Positions 1 through 12,179 of a stretch of 64,000 nt of DNA are shown in pieces (the first letter of the stretch is position 1; every line of letters begins with the position of its first letter). A program made the position numbers and the translations under genes. The DNA is from Agelas oroides. Its lineage: Eukaryota; Porifera; Demospongiae; Agelasida; Agelasidae. The stretch lies in contig OX422184.1 in the NCBI GenBank assembly GCA_949130485.1, positions 16,640,324 through 16,704,323 on the forward strand. The letters run 5' to 3'. The notes under the pieces are model-generated. The model was not told where the DNA came from and did no database searches. It worked only from the letters and a program-made list of their open reading frames with translations.

Positions 1-221
1 TTTAATTGCCCCAAGGTATATGTGTCCACCAACAGTAATTGTAAATGTAACACTTTGGTTATGAGTACACACTCATATTCTTCATGTTAACTGATGACTT
101 AGAGTCCATACTGTCATAAGCAGATGATGAGTAAAACGGCACAAATCACAACTGTCTAAATAACCGGCTATTGTCATAAGTAGATGCCAATGGCACAATA
201 TTACAATTGCCTACATAACTA

Positions 222-702
222 TTATATATATATTTTGCGGCTCGTGAAAATACGACCGCACACTCGTGCAATATCCAGCCATATTGCCCTCTCACACATC
301 AAATAATAGATTTATTATATACTACTGTGATTTAGCAACACCTAGAAGATAGACAGCTACTGCGCATGCGCAGTACAAAGGTCGCTGCTGCATGCATATT
401 TAATAAGCTTCAGGCTGCTGGCCTGTTTCTAGCTTTGGACGCCACCAGCACGCGTATCGATCGCTCTACCAGTGGAAGAAAGTACCGTAAGTCTGTGAAT
501 AATTCCGTTTTCATCCGTAATGAAAGCTTATTCGTTGTTTCAGCAGCGGCTACGAGTGCATTCCAATTAAAGCACACGCCGCGGTTGCTACGCAGCATAT
601 GCCCTGAGGGCTATGAAATACGGACTATCGAATATGGGAAAATATTAGTCATGTTGCTCTATGGGAAATACTATTGGCGCGTATACTAGGTATATAATAA
701 AT
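222..702. mobile_element. Copy-1-specific insertion of about 480 bp
   Basis: Copy 2 runs straight through the matching point at about 15515-15525, where copy 1 has these extra bases, so this is an insertion or a deletion in the other copies. It contains an open frame of 107 codons at 366-689 that matches no family I recognise and has no clear splice or promoter context. The edges are AT-rich (TATATA), and I could not find convincing terminal inverted repeats. It is probably a non-autonomous repeat. Confidence 0.5.
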
Positions 703-1149
703 AGACATTACGTGAATTATCTTTTAGTAATAAAGATACTTCTGTGTGTTACTAGGTATGTGGAAATGTACCCAATAATTCTGACCATACACATCTCCTT
801 GTAAACTACTTGTTCTAGTCTGGGGATATCTAATTTCTCCATTGCTAAATCTAATCAGAGACTAAAATTCACAACAGAGCCACTAAAAGCTGGCATGCAC
901 AATTGAATATGAATAGAATTTCAAATACAAAACACAAGCTAGCAAAGTTACATACAAGTGGCCAGAGAAACTACTTCACTGGAGGAGTGTGGCTTTTCTC
1001 TTGACGCCCTTTCTTTGTTTATGGTTGTATAATTAATATATACAGTTATACGTTAATGACTTGTAAGAAATCTGGGTGTGGGGCCAGGGAGCCCTAACCT
1101 TTAATCCTGTATGAAACTAGGACAAGTCCAATTTCAGGAATTCACATAC

Positions 1150-1416
1150 CTTGTGGTGGCAAGTATTGTTTCACCATTGTTGCTGCTCTCTCCTCTCCAC
1201 TCTCGTAAAGTGCTGTGCCTAACTGCCCCCATGAAGGACCGGGGTGAGTGTTGACCCAATATCTTCCAAGTTCGAGGCGCTTTTCCATCTCAGTGGATGA
1301 CTGCTCCTTGATCTCCTGTCGCTTGGAGGATGGAACATTGAGCCAATCTCCCACCATCCTCCACTCCTGCACCTTCCCCATCACCTCCAACACCCTGTCT
1401 ACTGTCAAGGAAGGGT
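1150..1416 (-). CDS. Death-domain exon (copy 1)
   Basis: Single exon of 267 bp on the minus strand encoding about 89 residues with the pattern of a Death domain. It begins DPSLTVDRVLEVMGKV, continues with an EWRMVGDWL-type helix 1-2 region and a Lys/Glu-rich middle, then the LGRYW and WGQLG helix motifs typical of the fold, and ends MVKQYLPPQG. The acceptor is a good pyrimidine tract ending CAG next to 1416, and the donor is GTATGTGA next to 1150. Both flanking introns are phase 1, so the exon is a symmetrical module that can be duplicated or skipped without a frameshift. Death domains mediate homotypic interactions in innate immunity and cell-death signalling; the partner here is unknown. 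It has a sister exon at 15977-16243, from which it differs at about 17 residues, and a more distant relative at 36076-36354. The gene probably continues to the left of the window. Confidence 0.75.
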
Positions 1417-2239
1417 CTGAGGGAGAGACACAAGCAGAAGGGGAGAACAGTGAAGAGTATACAACATTCATTCCAGTCAATCAGGTCCTCAACTTCATGC
1501 TAACTGAGCAGGAACACACTGTGATCTGAATCCTGATGTACACTGATGACATTGAAATGCACTGTCACACACTCATCTTGGACTTGTACGCTTAATCGCA
1601 CAATGTCTTTGACTAATGAAGTTACTCAAATCATGTCATGTGACAACGTGCTACAACAGTAGAACCCTAATTATCCACTGAGACATTCTAACACAATCTC
1701 CACTCCCAATTTATCTTCCCATAAAATAGTAATGGCAATGTACTCTACTTAATTGTATCCTAGAGCCTGTAATGTGTGCTTTATGAGAACATGAAGGTGT
1801 GCTGCACACAGTAAGGTAGGCATGGACATGGCTACTTTCTTGAGAGACTGGTACTAATTGTTATCAAACTTTAGGGTGCCTCTGGCTTTCTTGGGGCAGA
1901 GGGAGAGGGGGTATAATACACTATTTCCTCCCACTTAGTAGCCTCGTTACTAGGTTAATTTCCTCTTTCAGCAGGAAGAGCCTGGTAACATCTATAATGC
2001 AAAGCCTGGGTACGAGGTTTGTACAACACTTGCTGCCCACTGGGAGACTGAGGGAAGGGGGGAGTGAGGGGTGGGGTGGAGGGGAGAGGGAGGACATATA
2101 CACTAGGAGACTGAGAGGAGGCGACTTACTTAGTTGCTATAGTGACTCATGTTGACAGTACAAATTGGAAATTACATGTGACAATGGCTTACAATTCATT
2201 TACACAACAACAATGAACAGGCACCTGTGTGTGAGTATG

Positions 2240-4270
2240 ATAATGACCTTTTGCAAAAAGACATGGCTAACACTTATGGTGTGGTTATGTGGCATTTTGA
2301 TAGCCTAAACAACTTAATATGGGAGTCTTCAGCAAATACTAAACAGCTCTGTCAGTTTGCAAGTTTCTTCATGTACGTGTAACCACATACCATGGAAATT
2401 TTGGTGTAGTCATGTTATGCAGTGATTAATGCATGGTGAAACATTAGCTATAAGAATTATTGTGTCAGTTTAATAGTTTTATTCCCTAGCTAATGTATGT
2501 AGTACCAATCAATCAGAAACTAGACTCGCATGTTTAATCACATGATATCAGCCTTGAGCCAATAATTACATCACATGACATCAGCCTTCAGCCAATGGGG
2601 TTCTCACATGGGATCATGTGACAGCATACTAAAAGAGTAGCTGCCCAATTCAATTCTAATATCAATTTCTCTGCCCCAATTTTTAGTCTTGTGCCCAGCC
2701 TGCGCGCACTTCCCTGCGAGAAACAGTCTGGTGACCAAAGCCAAATTTCTTGGGCTTATTCCCAAAAAGTGGTTGGTAAGGACCAATGAGATTGCAAAGT
2801 TTGTAACTATCACTTACTTTCCTAACAACATGTAAAATAATTTTATCTCTATTCGAGCATCTGTAATTTTTCTTGAGTGGGTTGGGCGCAAAAAGTTTTG
2901 AACATTGTTACACTGTCGCAAGAGCATGTGCTAGCCCAAGAAGTTCGACTTGGTTCACCAGACCATTTTTCCTCTTGAGGGGGTGGGATCTGGGGACGAG
3001 ATTTTTTCTCAAATATATATAGTGTGATGAAGGCAAGGAATGCACACTTAGTTATCTAATACACCGAGTGCACCATAAAATGATGAGGCTGTTTTGTTGA
3101 TACAAAAGCTGACAAGTACATTCATAAGCAGATGTTAATGTTAACACGCTTAACTGAGCATGCGTTTAGTTCATTGGCATCCTTGGAGGGAAGCCATAGG
3201 ATGAGGTTCACTACTTCGATCTACTTAGCTGCTACTAGCCTTGCTCCCAGGTGACGTCCTGGCTGTCCAGTTTTTGGTTGCTTGAAATACGCAAAAAGGA
3301 AGGGGATGAAGCCTTGGAGCATCTACGTACCATATAATTTCTAATAATTCATACTAATTTCAATTTTAGCTATATGATTTGGTTAAAGAACGAAAATCAC
3401 CAAATATTCGGAGAAAGAGGGGGTATATGAATAGAGCATTTGTACAATAGTGACCCTTTCAAAACGACATGGCTAATAATTATGGTTACACCAATTTTAT
3501 GTGGCATTTTGATAGCCTACAGAACTTAATATGGGGCCCTGAGCAGACAGTATTCCTAAAGTATGGAGTCTATGATGGGTGCTATATTGTACCCATTCCC
3601 ATAAAAGCACTCCTACCCTACACTAAACAGCTCGGGCATTTTGCGAGTTTCTTAACCGCACACCATGCACATTTTGGTGTAGTCATGCTGTGTGGTGATT
3701 CATGCATGGTGAATTAATGTCTTTTTCATGGTTTTATCACCTAGCACAGTAGTAGCAATCACTCAGAAACTAGACTTGCATGTTTAATCACATGACATCA
3801 GCCTTCAGTCAATAATCACACCACATGACATCAGCCTTCAGCCAATGAGGCTTCTTACACGAGGCCATGTAACAGCATATGTAGTAAAAGAGGAGTAGCT
3901 GGCTGCGTAATTACATTCCAATATCATCTTCTCTACCCTAAAATCTCCCACAAAGATAGTGTGATGAAGGCAAGGAGTACACACTAACAGTTAACCAATA
4001 CACTGAGTGCAGCATAAGATGATGAGGCTGTAAAGCAGACAAGTACATTCATAAGCAGATGTTACTAATAACACACTTAACTGAGCATGCATCTAAGTTC
4101 ATTGGCTTCCTTGGGGGAAAGCCATAGGGTGAGGCCCACTACTTTCTCCTACTTATATCTGTTACTAGCCTCTCCCAGACATTCTCACTGTCCAGGTTGT
4201 GGTTACTTGTAGTACGTATGCAAAAATGAAGGGGGAAGGCCTGGGAGCATTTATCATGTGAATGACATCA
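2240..4270. repeat. Internal duplication within copy 1 (about 1.2 kb period)
   Basis: The stretch from about 2245 reappears at about 3455: GACATGGCTAA followed by the GTGGCATTTTGATAGCC motif, then the CATGACATCAGCCTTCAG motif. The stretch near 3000-3300 reappears at about 3950-4230 (AGTGTGATGAAGGCAAGGA). The same internal duplication is present in copy 2 (about 17090-19070). Copy 3 has only one version (about 30190-30930). No gene is apparent. Confidence 0.6.
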
Positions 4271-4599
4271 GTGTCTATCCCTACAGGGTTGTAGGTACAC
4301 AGAAGGGGGGAGGGGCCTTCGAATGAAAAAGCATGTTGAGGCCTTTTCTTGCAGTATTGATCTGTGTGTTGGAGTTCTGAGTGTTCGTGAAGTGAAAGAG
4401 TTGCCGCTTGTGGTACAGCACGAAGAGTGTGAGCGCGAAATGCACTCTTTTCTTCAGGGGCCCCTCCCGCCTCTGTCTACCTAGGTAGACACAGCAAGCA
4501 TCAAAAACTGCTACAGTGACTCATGCTGATAGTGCAATGTACATTTGGCTTCTGCAAAGTTATGTTCACATTACAGTGAGCAGTGCACAGATAGTGGTC

Positions 4600-4832
4600 A
4601 TACATACATACATACATACATACATAATAACCTTGTTGTGTGTAGACCAGATGCTTTCAGTTTCAAGTTATGTTCACATTACAGTGAGCAGATAGTGGTG
4701 ACAAAATCCATACATACATACATACACACATACATACATACATACATACATACACGCATACATCCATCCATACATACACACACACACACATACATCCATC
4801 CATACATACATACATAAATACATAATATCTTT
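4600..4832. repeat. CATA microsatellite (copy 1)
   Basis: Tetranucleotide (CATA)n runs at about 4604-4626 and 4712-4825, the second with CATC and CACA interruptions. A short duplicated stretch (TGTTCACATTACAGTGAGCAG) separates the runs. The long open frames through it are artefacts of the simple repeat. Confidence 0.9.
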
Positions 4833-5623
4833 GTTGTGTGTTGACCAGTTGCTTTCATCAGGGTAATAATACAATACTACAAGAAAGCACCTCATTTAAA
4901 GCCATTCACACATGCACATACTGACATGTCCCGTACAGTTCACTGCTGCCAACAGTGAGAACCATTGTACATGCTCCTACATGTTAAATGACAGTAGGAA
5001 ATTTGACTGCAGAAACTAGTCTCCAGGTGAGTGATAATGCACGTAAGCTCACAACCTAATTATACAAACTGAATTTAAAATTCACATGCTCACAAGCTCA
5101 CAATTCATGTACACAACAATAACCAACATGTGACATGTACATGAGTACAATGATGACCTTTTGTGAAAAGGCATGGCTATAAGAATTAGTAAATGTTACT
5201 ATGGTAACACCAGTCTTATATGACAACTTTCACAGCCTATACACAACTTAGAGGCCTCATTTGGGAGGGAGGGAGCTACGTAAGGGGACATTCACCCCCA
5301 CTTGCTATAATTATGTCACCCTTTGAAATTTGCAACCCAAGTGCCAGAGGGTCTAAAATTTCTTGGGGTCGAGTCCCTAGACCCTGTGTACAGTTTGTAT
5401 GCAACACATAACAATATAGTCAAGAGTCAATAGTTAGATCATCCTCCACAGTACCATGGGTTTTGGACAACATATTGAGTGCCCTTATCTTGTTCCCAGG
5501 CCTGACACAGCATTACAAAATGTCACAGTGCAAGCAACACTATGTGAGATCTGTGAACAAGACTAGCGATGGCCCCACAAACAAATCTTTTTACAGTCAA
5601 CTTGCACCCCCTCTTGACAAAAA

Positions 5624-6150
5624 TACCGTATAGCGAGAAATTTCGCAAGCATAAATTTTCGTGAATCACCAACACGGCAGGAAAAAAAATTTTTTTCCCA
5701 CTTTTTAATTTAATGCCTAGGTCATGATCCATGACCATGTCCCCTAATATTTTGTGCATGAAATGGCGACCCTCCCTAGGAAATCAAGCTTGCACTACAA
5801 CATTGAAGTGATTGCAAGAGGCTACCACACTTATCAAACCGTGTGGGTAGCTGTTAGTGATAAACTGCCATGCCAAAGGGAACAAGCTAACTCCGAAGAT
5901 CTATTTGCTGGTGCGGTGACGAAACGCGAGTTGATCTTAGGTTGCTTTCCAAAAAAATTTTCTGCAGTTTGCTCAGTGCTTCTATGATGAAGTGGGGTCA
6001 ACTCTGTCTCTGGATACGAGGCTCTATGGAAATGCACTTAGCTTTCTCAACTTGTCAGGAAAAAATTTTTGCAGGAAGAAATTTTCGCGGGAAGAAATTT
6101 TCGCGACTTGGCATTCCATTGCGAAAATTGCGAAACTTCCCACTCAGTAC
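5624..6150. mobile_element. TIR element with HIRAN-like remnant (copy 1)
   Basis: The left end reads TACCGTATAGCGAGAAATTT. The right end, best preserved in copy 2, is the inverted version, so this is a non-autonomous DNA transposon. Its interior (about 5754-6060, plus strand) encodes a recognisable but decayed segment: RGYHTYQTVWVAV, then CQREQANSEDLFAGAV, then a KKFSAVCSVLL stretch. That order (Y-x-x-Y-x-x-x-W, a C-x-RE-x-x-N-x-x-D-x-[FY]-AVAV core, then a PKKISxVCSLFL-like tail) resembles HIRAN-like domains in invertebrate genomes. The frame ends in stops at 5985, so it is not functional as read. The HIRAN assignment is from memory of the motif. Confidence 0.6.
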
Positions 6151-6911
6151 GAAAATCATGAGGCTTACGGCCAATAGTAATACTTAAGTATGGGGTTCAT
6201 GATTGGTTACCATATTGCACCCACCTCCTGCAAGCAACCACCCTTCAACTTTGTTACGAGGGTCAGACATGTAACTGCACACCATGCATGGTAAAACATT
6301 AGCTATGTGAATCATTAGCTACATGAATTGCAAGTTAGATTGAAGGTTTTATCATTATTGCTGTCAAGCTCATGTACAGTATGTAGCCAATCAAGTCAGG
6401 CACCATACGTTCTGGCAGGTTTGCATGCACTAGTTCATTTGTTTCTTTATCTTGCACATACAGTGGAACCCCTCTTAAAGAAAACTCTTGAAATATTGGA
6501 CACCTGGTTAATCAGAACACTTGACTGAGTCCCACCTTTATATGTAATTATTCTGCCCCTAAAATAAGGACACCTCACTGACCAGGACAATTATTTCGGT
6601 CTAAAGGGTGTGTGTATTAGAGAGTTTCCACTGCTGCGCTTACCTTTCTCCACCACTGCATGAGCTTGATACACATATTTACTGACTCTACCTTCATTGT
6701 TGTTAGGTTGTGGCAATCAAAACCTCAAGAATCAGAGAATCATGTCCAAAAGTTGGGGGCAGGTGCTGGTACAAATATGTTCACGCACTTCCTCTGTCAA
6801 AGTGCCACCCCCAATTTCCTTTTTTACTTTGGACTAAAGTGTGAGTGCCCATAGGTACCTACCTACGTAGTACAATACAATGGTGACTTTATCACCTACA
6901 ATACAGCTCTG

Positions 6912-7479
6912 TAGTCTCGTGCACAGCCGTCCACGCCCCTGGGCAGAGAACGTCGGGTGGCTTGATTCAAATTTGTTGTCATGAAGGCATGTCCAGCAAA
7001 TGCATAATTATTGTGCGAAGAATGCAATTACCAGACCTGTTCTCCGTTTGCTGTTCTATTCGTTGTGTACTACGCCTTACCTTCAATTAGTCAGCAACAT
7101 TCCTAACAATTGAAGCATCAGTCGCTAGTGAAAGGAGTGGCAAACTTCCTGATTTTGGTCGTCAACCTTGAGTTAAAAGACTACATCTTTCCCTCACGCA
7201 AACTCGCAACCCGCCTGAGTAGGTTTGCTGCAGCCTAGTCCTTAAAAGAACAGAGCACTGATGCACAGACTTCTCTCTTTTGCACAAAGATTGCAAACCT
7301 CGGAATAAAATCATTCACAGACATTTGTACATTGATGACATAGCCACATTTACTTGTGTGCCCTGTGGTTTCATTGTTCATCTCACATTCCAGATGAGAA
7401 AGGTGTCGGTGACAGGAAATGTAAATCAAACCACTAGACGTTCTTCACCAGGGGTTGTGGATGGCTGGGCACGAGACTA
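6912..7479. mobile_element. MITE inserted in copy 1, hAT-like target duplication
   Basis: The terminal inverted repeats begin TAGTCTCGTGCACAGCC on the left and the inverted TAGTCTCGTGCCCAGCC on the right. The flanks carry a near-perfect direct repeat of about 8-9 bp (ACAGCTCTG on the left, AGAGCTCTG on the right), as hAT elements produce. The matching position in copy 2 (about 22945) lacks the element. The 568 bp encode no transposase that I can see. Confidence 0.75.
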
Positions 7480-9158
7480 AGAGCTCTGTACTAATGATCC
7501 TTTTTTTGTTTAAATCAACTGTAAGGCCTTCTATACTATTATTCCAGATTTTAGTTACTACAACTATATTGGAAATTGAATGTGATTTGTCTAAATTGAA
7601 TGTTGCAGTTAAGATGAAGCTTACATGTAGCAGCTGAAAATTAAAGTTGAGAGTTTAGTGCTACGTACTTCGTACATGTAGCTAAACACTGAGGAGAAGT
7701 CTACTACACACCATGCACACCTGTTACTGTGTGTGACATACGGTATGAGCATACCCAATGCTCACAAAATTATGCACATACCAGCAAATGCTGCAATCTC
7801 GTCACCTAAATATATTCATATTAATATACTGTCAACTGGGGAGAAAAGTACCCATCAGTTACAAAGTACCCTATGAACATATCAAAACAGTTGCTATCAG
7901 TCTCCTGAATAGTAGCACCCATGCGAACATAAGCACCTATGAATACTAGAACCAATCAGCTCATAAAATGTGACTGGTCTGGGGGCGGAGTTTCATCGAA
8001 GACTAAACGTAGCCAGCTGTTCCACAGTAGACAAGCAGTCCACTCTAGCAGCAGCTTTGTTGGTACTGCAGCATCCCAACAACTGTTTTTGCAGTGCTGT
8101 GTATTTAGCCCCGTGGTATGATAGCCCATGAGTACCCTACGTGATCGGTACTGCAAAAATGTGTAATCTTGAAATAGAAGTACCAGTAATTATGCTCCCG
8201 AGTTTACAGTACACTATTTGGGTATCAAAATTATCATACAAATCTTGCACCACCACAGCTATTTCTTAGCCACGCCTTTATGCTATTAGTGAGTGTGCAA
8301 ACATAAGGGGAAGAGGTCAGGTATAATCAATCATCACACACGTGGCACTATGATGTTCACTAAGTGACAGATGGGAATTCTTGATCGTACGTAGTTTGCA
8401 AATAAAATGTGATGACTGGCATTGATTGTTTGGGGTTGTGTGTACTAAGTACTTGAGTGGGTATGGCTCATTGGCTTCTGGTGGGGGAAGCCATAGGGTG
8501 TGGTACACTATTTCCTCTTAGTTGTTACAGTGACCCATGGTGACAGTACAATGTATACAAAACGTTGGCTAATGACAGTTTACTGTGACAACACTGACAT
8601 CTTCCTACCTACTTTAAGCCTACGTACCTACATGCGGTTCCTACAGCAACGAGGGCTAAGTGTCGGTGAATATTTTATAGCGTCCTGAATTTATTATGCT
8701 CACTAACACACCTCCCACTTTCTACGCTAGATTCAGTCTAAAGTGGGAGGAGGGTTTACTCAATTAGTCCCACTATATACCCCAAACAGAGGTGCTACAT
8801 AAACTATAGAACCTTCTGGATTCTGTTGGTACTTCCAAAAAAAGCATGTATACGATACTTGGTAGGAACAGGAAAGGATTCAATCCTAGAAAGGTGGTAT
8901 GTATGCTGGGGGGAAGGCTAACACTCAAAGGGCGTTTACTAGCCAAGTGTCAATGGTTATAGTACACTCAGCAGCGGTATAATGCCTTATACCACACTAC
9001 ATCACTTTCTACATATTTCGTTGGACGAACAGCAGAGTATAACGAGTCATATACTCCTATTATGTGTAAATAATAGTACTTGTACCAGAATAGTTTACAT
9101 GTTGTACCAGAATAGTTTGCACATGTCGTACGAGAATAATTTACACAAATTGAGATAC

Positions 9159-9282
9159 AGTATTGGATACACTACCTATACTCAGAGTATAAACACAATA
9201 TACTCCGCTAGATTGTTTACCCTCGGCTGCGCCTCGGGTAAACCGTCTAGTGGAGTATATGTGTGTTAATATATCCAATACT
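9159..9282. repeat. Imperfect palindrome in copy 1
   Basis: The left arm starts AGTATTGGATA and the right arm ends TATCCAATACT. Inside, CGCTAGATTGTTTACCC faces GGGTAAACCGTCTAGTGG across a GC-rich loop (CGGCTGCGCCTC). Copy 2 keeps a shorter form at about 24830-24930. It would form a stem-loop; it is probably a miniature transposon. Confidence 0.6.
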
Positions 9283-9402
9283 TAAGACATTGTACAGTGC
9301 ACTGATGCCTATAGTCACAATCACCAACTCCTACATGCTATAAGGATTTTTGACTGCTGACGCTATAGTTCTCAAGTGAGACAAAGTCAGCAAGTGTTTG
9401 CA

Positions 9403-11600
9403 TACAGTAAAACCTTTAATAACAGACCCTCTGAAAAGTGGACTACCTCTGAACAGCGGACATATCACTTGCCTCCAATTGATTTTACCATAGAACTAAT
9501 ACATTTTTAATCTCAGAGAAGCGGACACCTCTCAACTCTGTACAACGGACACCGATCAGCCCCAGACTTACCTTAGTCAATACCAAATTACCTCCAAGAT
9601 GGACAGTGAAACTACACCCACCAATGGTTTTGTACGATAGTTTGTACTGTCACCGGAATTTTGGTCCTAGAAAGTTTGGTCCCCCGGACCAAACTCTTCA
9701 CAGAATAAGATGGTCTGCCCCTTGAAAAACCAATCCAAGTTGAAGGTGCACATTTTAGGCCTTTTTAGGCAAACAAAAACGAGGCCATTACACTAGCATG
9801 CCGACTCTGCTATGCTGTTGTTCTAACTAAAGCACACCACCCACTACTTTGACTCACACCTTCTTTTGCTTACCAAACTATTTCTTCAGGTTTTATGATA
9901 TTATACAGACACTTTCACACAAACGTAAAGTAGCTATCTGTGCTTGGACCATTTGATGTGCGGTCCAAAATTTTCAGAAAATAATTTCCGTGACAGTACA
10001 TAATGTGAACATTTGTGGACTGCTTTCGTGAGATTGTGTACCAACATCACTGGATTCAAAGATCGGGCATTACATCAGTGAAAATTGCTTTCTAGATCTT
10101 TCCTGGTACACAAACTTGCCTCCACGAGCTTCACAGGGCCAGCACTCAAACGAACCTGCACGACTTTCATAGGACATCTCAGTGTGCTTTCTGGAGCTTT
10201 ACTGGCACTGAAAGACACATGCTCGAGCTTCACAGGACCTCCACAGTGGTCAAAACTGCTTTCTAGATCTTTCTTAGGACACCACTACGTGTCCAAATAC
10301 GGAGGTATTTGTTATGGGTATTCCGTATATGCACTTCCAGTGGGCATACGTAGCAATGTATGCTCAGACAGTTGAGTACAATGAGGTCACATTTTCAGAC
10401 CTCTCCATTGCTGTGCCATATGGCGAGAAGTTCTAGCACGATAGCAACAATCCTTACTCACAGCAACAAATAACAATCGAGTGTTTATTTAGTTACTGTA
10501 TAATCGTATAGTCATAATTGTAACCATTATACATTTTATTTTGGCACTTCGTAATTGAAAATAATACTACTATAATACATTTCAGAGACTTTAAGTGTTA
10601 ATTTTTATCTTCATGAAGTTTCCAATAGGTTTAAGAGAAAACTTCTGAAGTGGTCAACCTCGCCAATGTGTCCTTTGTTCAAAGGTTTTACTGTAGTCTT
10701 ATTCCAAGCCCTTGCCACTGTCACTTACAATAGGCAAAAAGATGAGAGACTTATAACATGCTATACTCACCATAAGAGTGATGACAATATCCTACAGTGC
10801 CAGACTACAAAGCAACCATGGCCCAGCACATATGTGTACTCCATGCAAGAAGCCTGTGAGCCTCAGTGAAAACTGTCACGTTTGGCAAACTCAGTTATGA
10901 GCCACATTTAGTAAATGACTACCTAGTGCTATAGCAACATACATAGCCTCTACTGTTCATTACGATCAAGATTGGAAAGCAATAATAAAGATTTACCACC
11001 AACAATAAACTGACAACAACCAATTGCACCGAACAGAGTAGTCATATGACTGCATGTTTACATACACTAATTATAGTCAGTTTAGTCACCACTTACATAC
11101 ATGTTGTCATAGGTATGTAGCAAGTGACTAAACTCTGCGTATAATTAGCAGTTAATATTTCATGAATGCAAGTCTGTATTGTGACAGAACTGATAACTAG
11201 GTTGTTGCATGCATGGTGCTCTTACATGTTGTTATCGGTATGTATGTATAATTACATGTTGTTATGGGTATGTAACAAGTGACTGTCTGTATTGTGAATG
11301 ACATAACTGATATCTGTTGTTAATGTGGTCTGACTATATAGCTCAGTCAGTTTCACACTCTGGTTTGGTTAATCAAAAATATCCAGCTTGAACTATGATA
11401 TCATACATTTGAGTTATGGTGGCGGTTCAACCTTCTGGACTGACAACTAGTCGTAAGAAGTGCATTTTTGCACACCCAACCTATTCTTCCGCGCAATAGT
11501 GGCATTGTTTTATAGCTTTAGGATTGCTCTTTGTGACCATCTAGATAATTGTTATTCAAGAAGCAGCAGTAAGCAGAAAAAGTTTTAAAACTTTGCTTGT
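9403..11600. other. Non-coding stretch, copy 1
   Basis: No gene is visible. It starts with CAGTAAAACCTTTAATAACA, which resembles pogo/Tigger-type transposon ends, followed by several GGACA-rich segments of the same kind. Copy 2 matches it in blocks (24947-26590) with several deletions. Short open frames here show no family resemblance. Confidence 0.4.
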
Positions 11601-12066
11601 ACTGTAGTCTCGTGAAAGAACGCCCATGGGCAGAGCACCTTATAAGTCTGCCAAAGAGGGGGGTGGGTACTCTTTTGAGTATTTGGCATTTAACCACGAA
11701 AGAGCGCTCATGTCATGTTTACATGCCCTTGAAGCAAATAATTGGACAAACAATAACCTACGATGGAACCACCAGCGGCTTCGAACTGACAGCACACAAC
11801 ACTCTGAACGGCACCATGTCACCGTGAGCATGGTGTAACTCACGGTGTGCACCACATTAGCTACGTCCAATCTAAGCAAAGATTCCTTGTACTAACCTCG
11901 GTGAAGTATTACACGAAGTTTATTACCTCATATACGCATAGGGCTTGAGGCTGTGCTTCTCAAACTGCACACGAAGCTCGCTCCAGGGTGGGCGCTCATT
12001 CGAGGGGCCAAAAGTAGGGGGTGGGCATTCTTTCGTGAGTGGGTGCTCTTTTGCGAGACTACGATA
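11600..12066. mobile_element. MITE of the TACCGTAGTCTCG family (copy 1)
   Basis: It begins ACTGTAGTCTCGTGAAAGA and ends with the inverted TTTTGCGAGACTACGATA. The same family occurs at 26594-26893 (shortened, copy 2) and, with well-kept ends, at 42596-43123 inside an annexin intron. It encodes no transposase. Confidence 0.65.
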
Positions 12067-12179
12067 TATGGATGTTACGTGTATTCCAAATAAAATATTT
12101 TACTTGAATTTCAGAAAAAAAGGGGAAAAAAACGCATAAAAATTGTTTATATTGTTCCCTTTGCGGCACCGTATGCTCG

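Noticed and set aside
366-689. 107-codon open frame in the copy-1 insertion
   Set aside because: No family resemblance, absent from the sister copies, no splice or promoter context; likely chance within a repeat.
1921-2103. 60-codon minus frame kept in copies 1 and 2
   Set aside because: Kept only because the two units are nearly identical; low-complexity Pro/Ser composition from a GGGGAG-rich tract.
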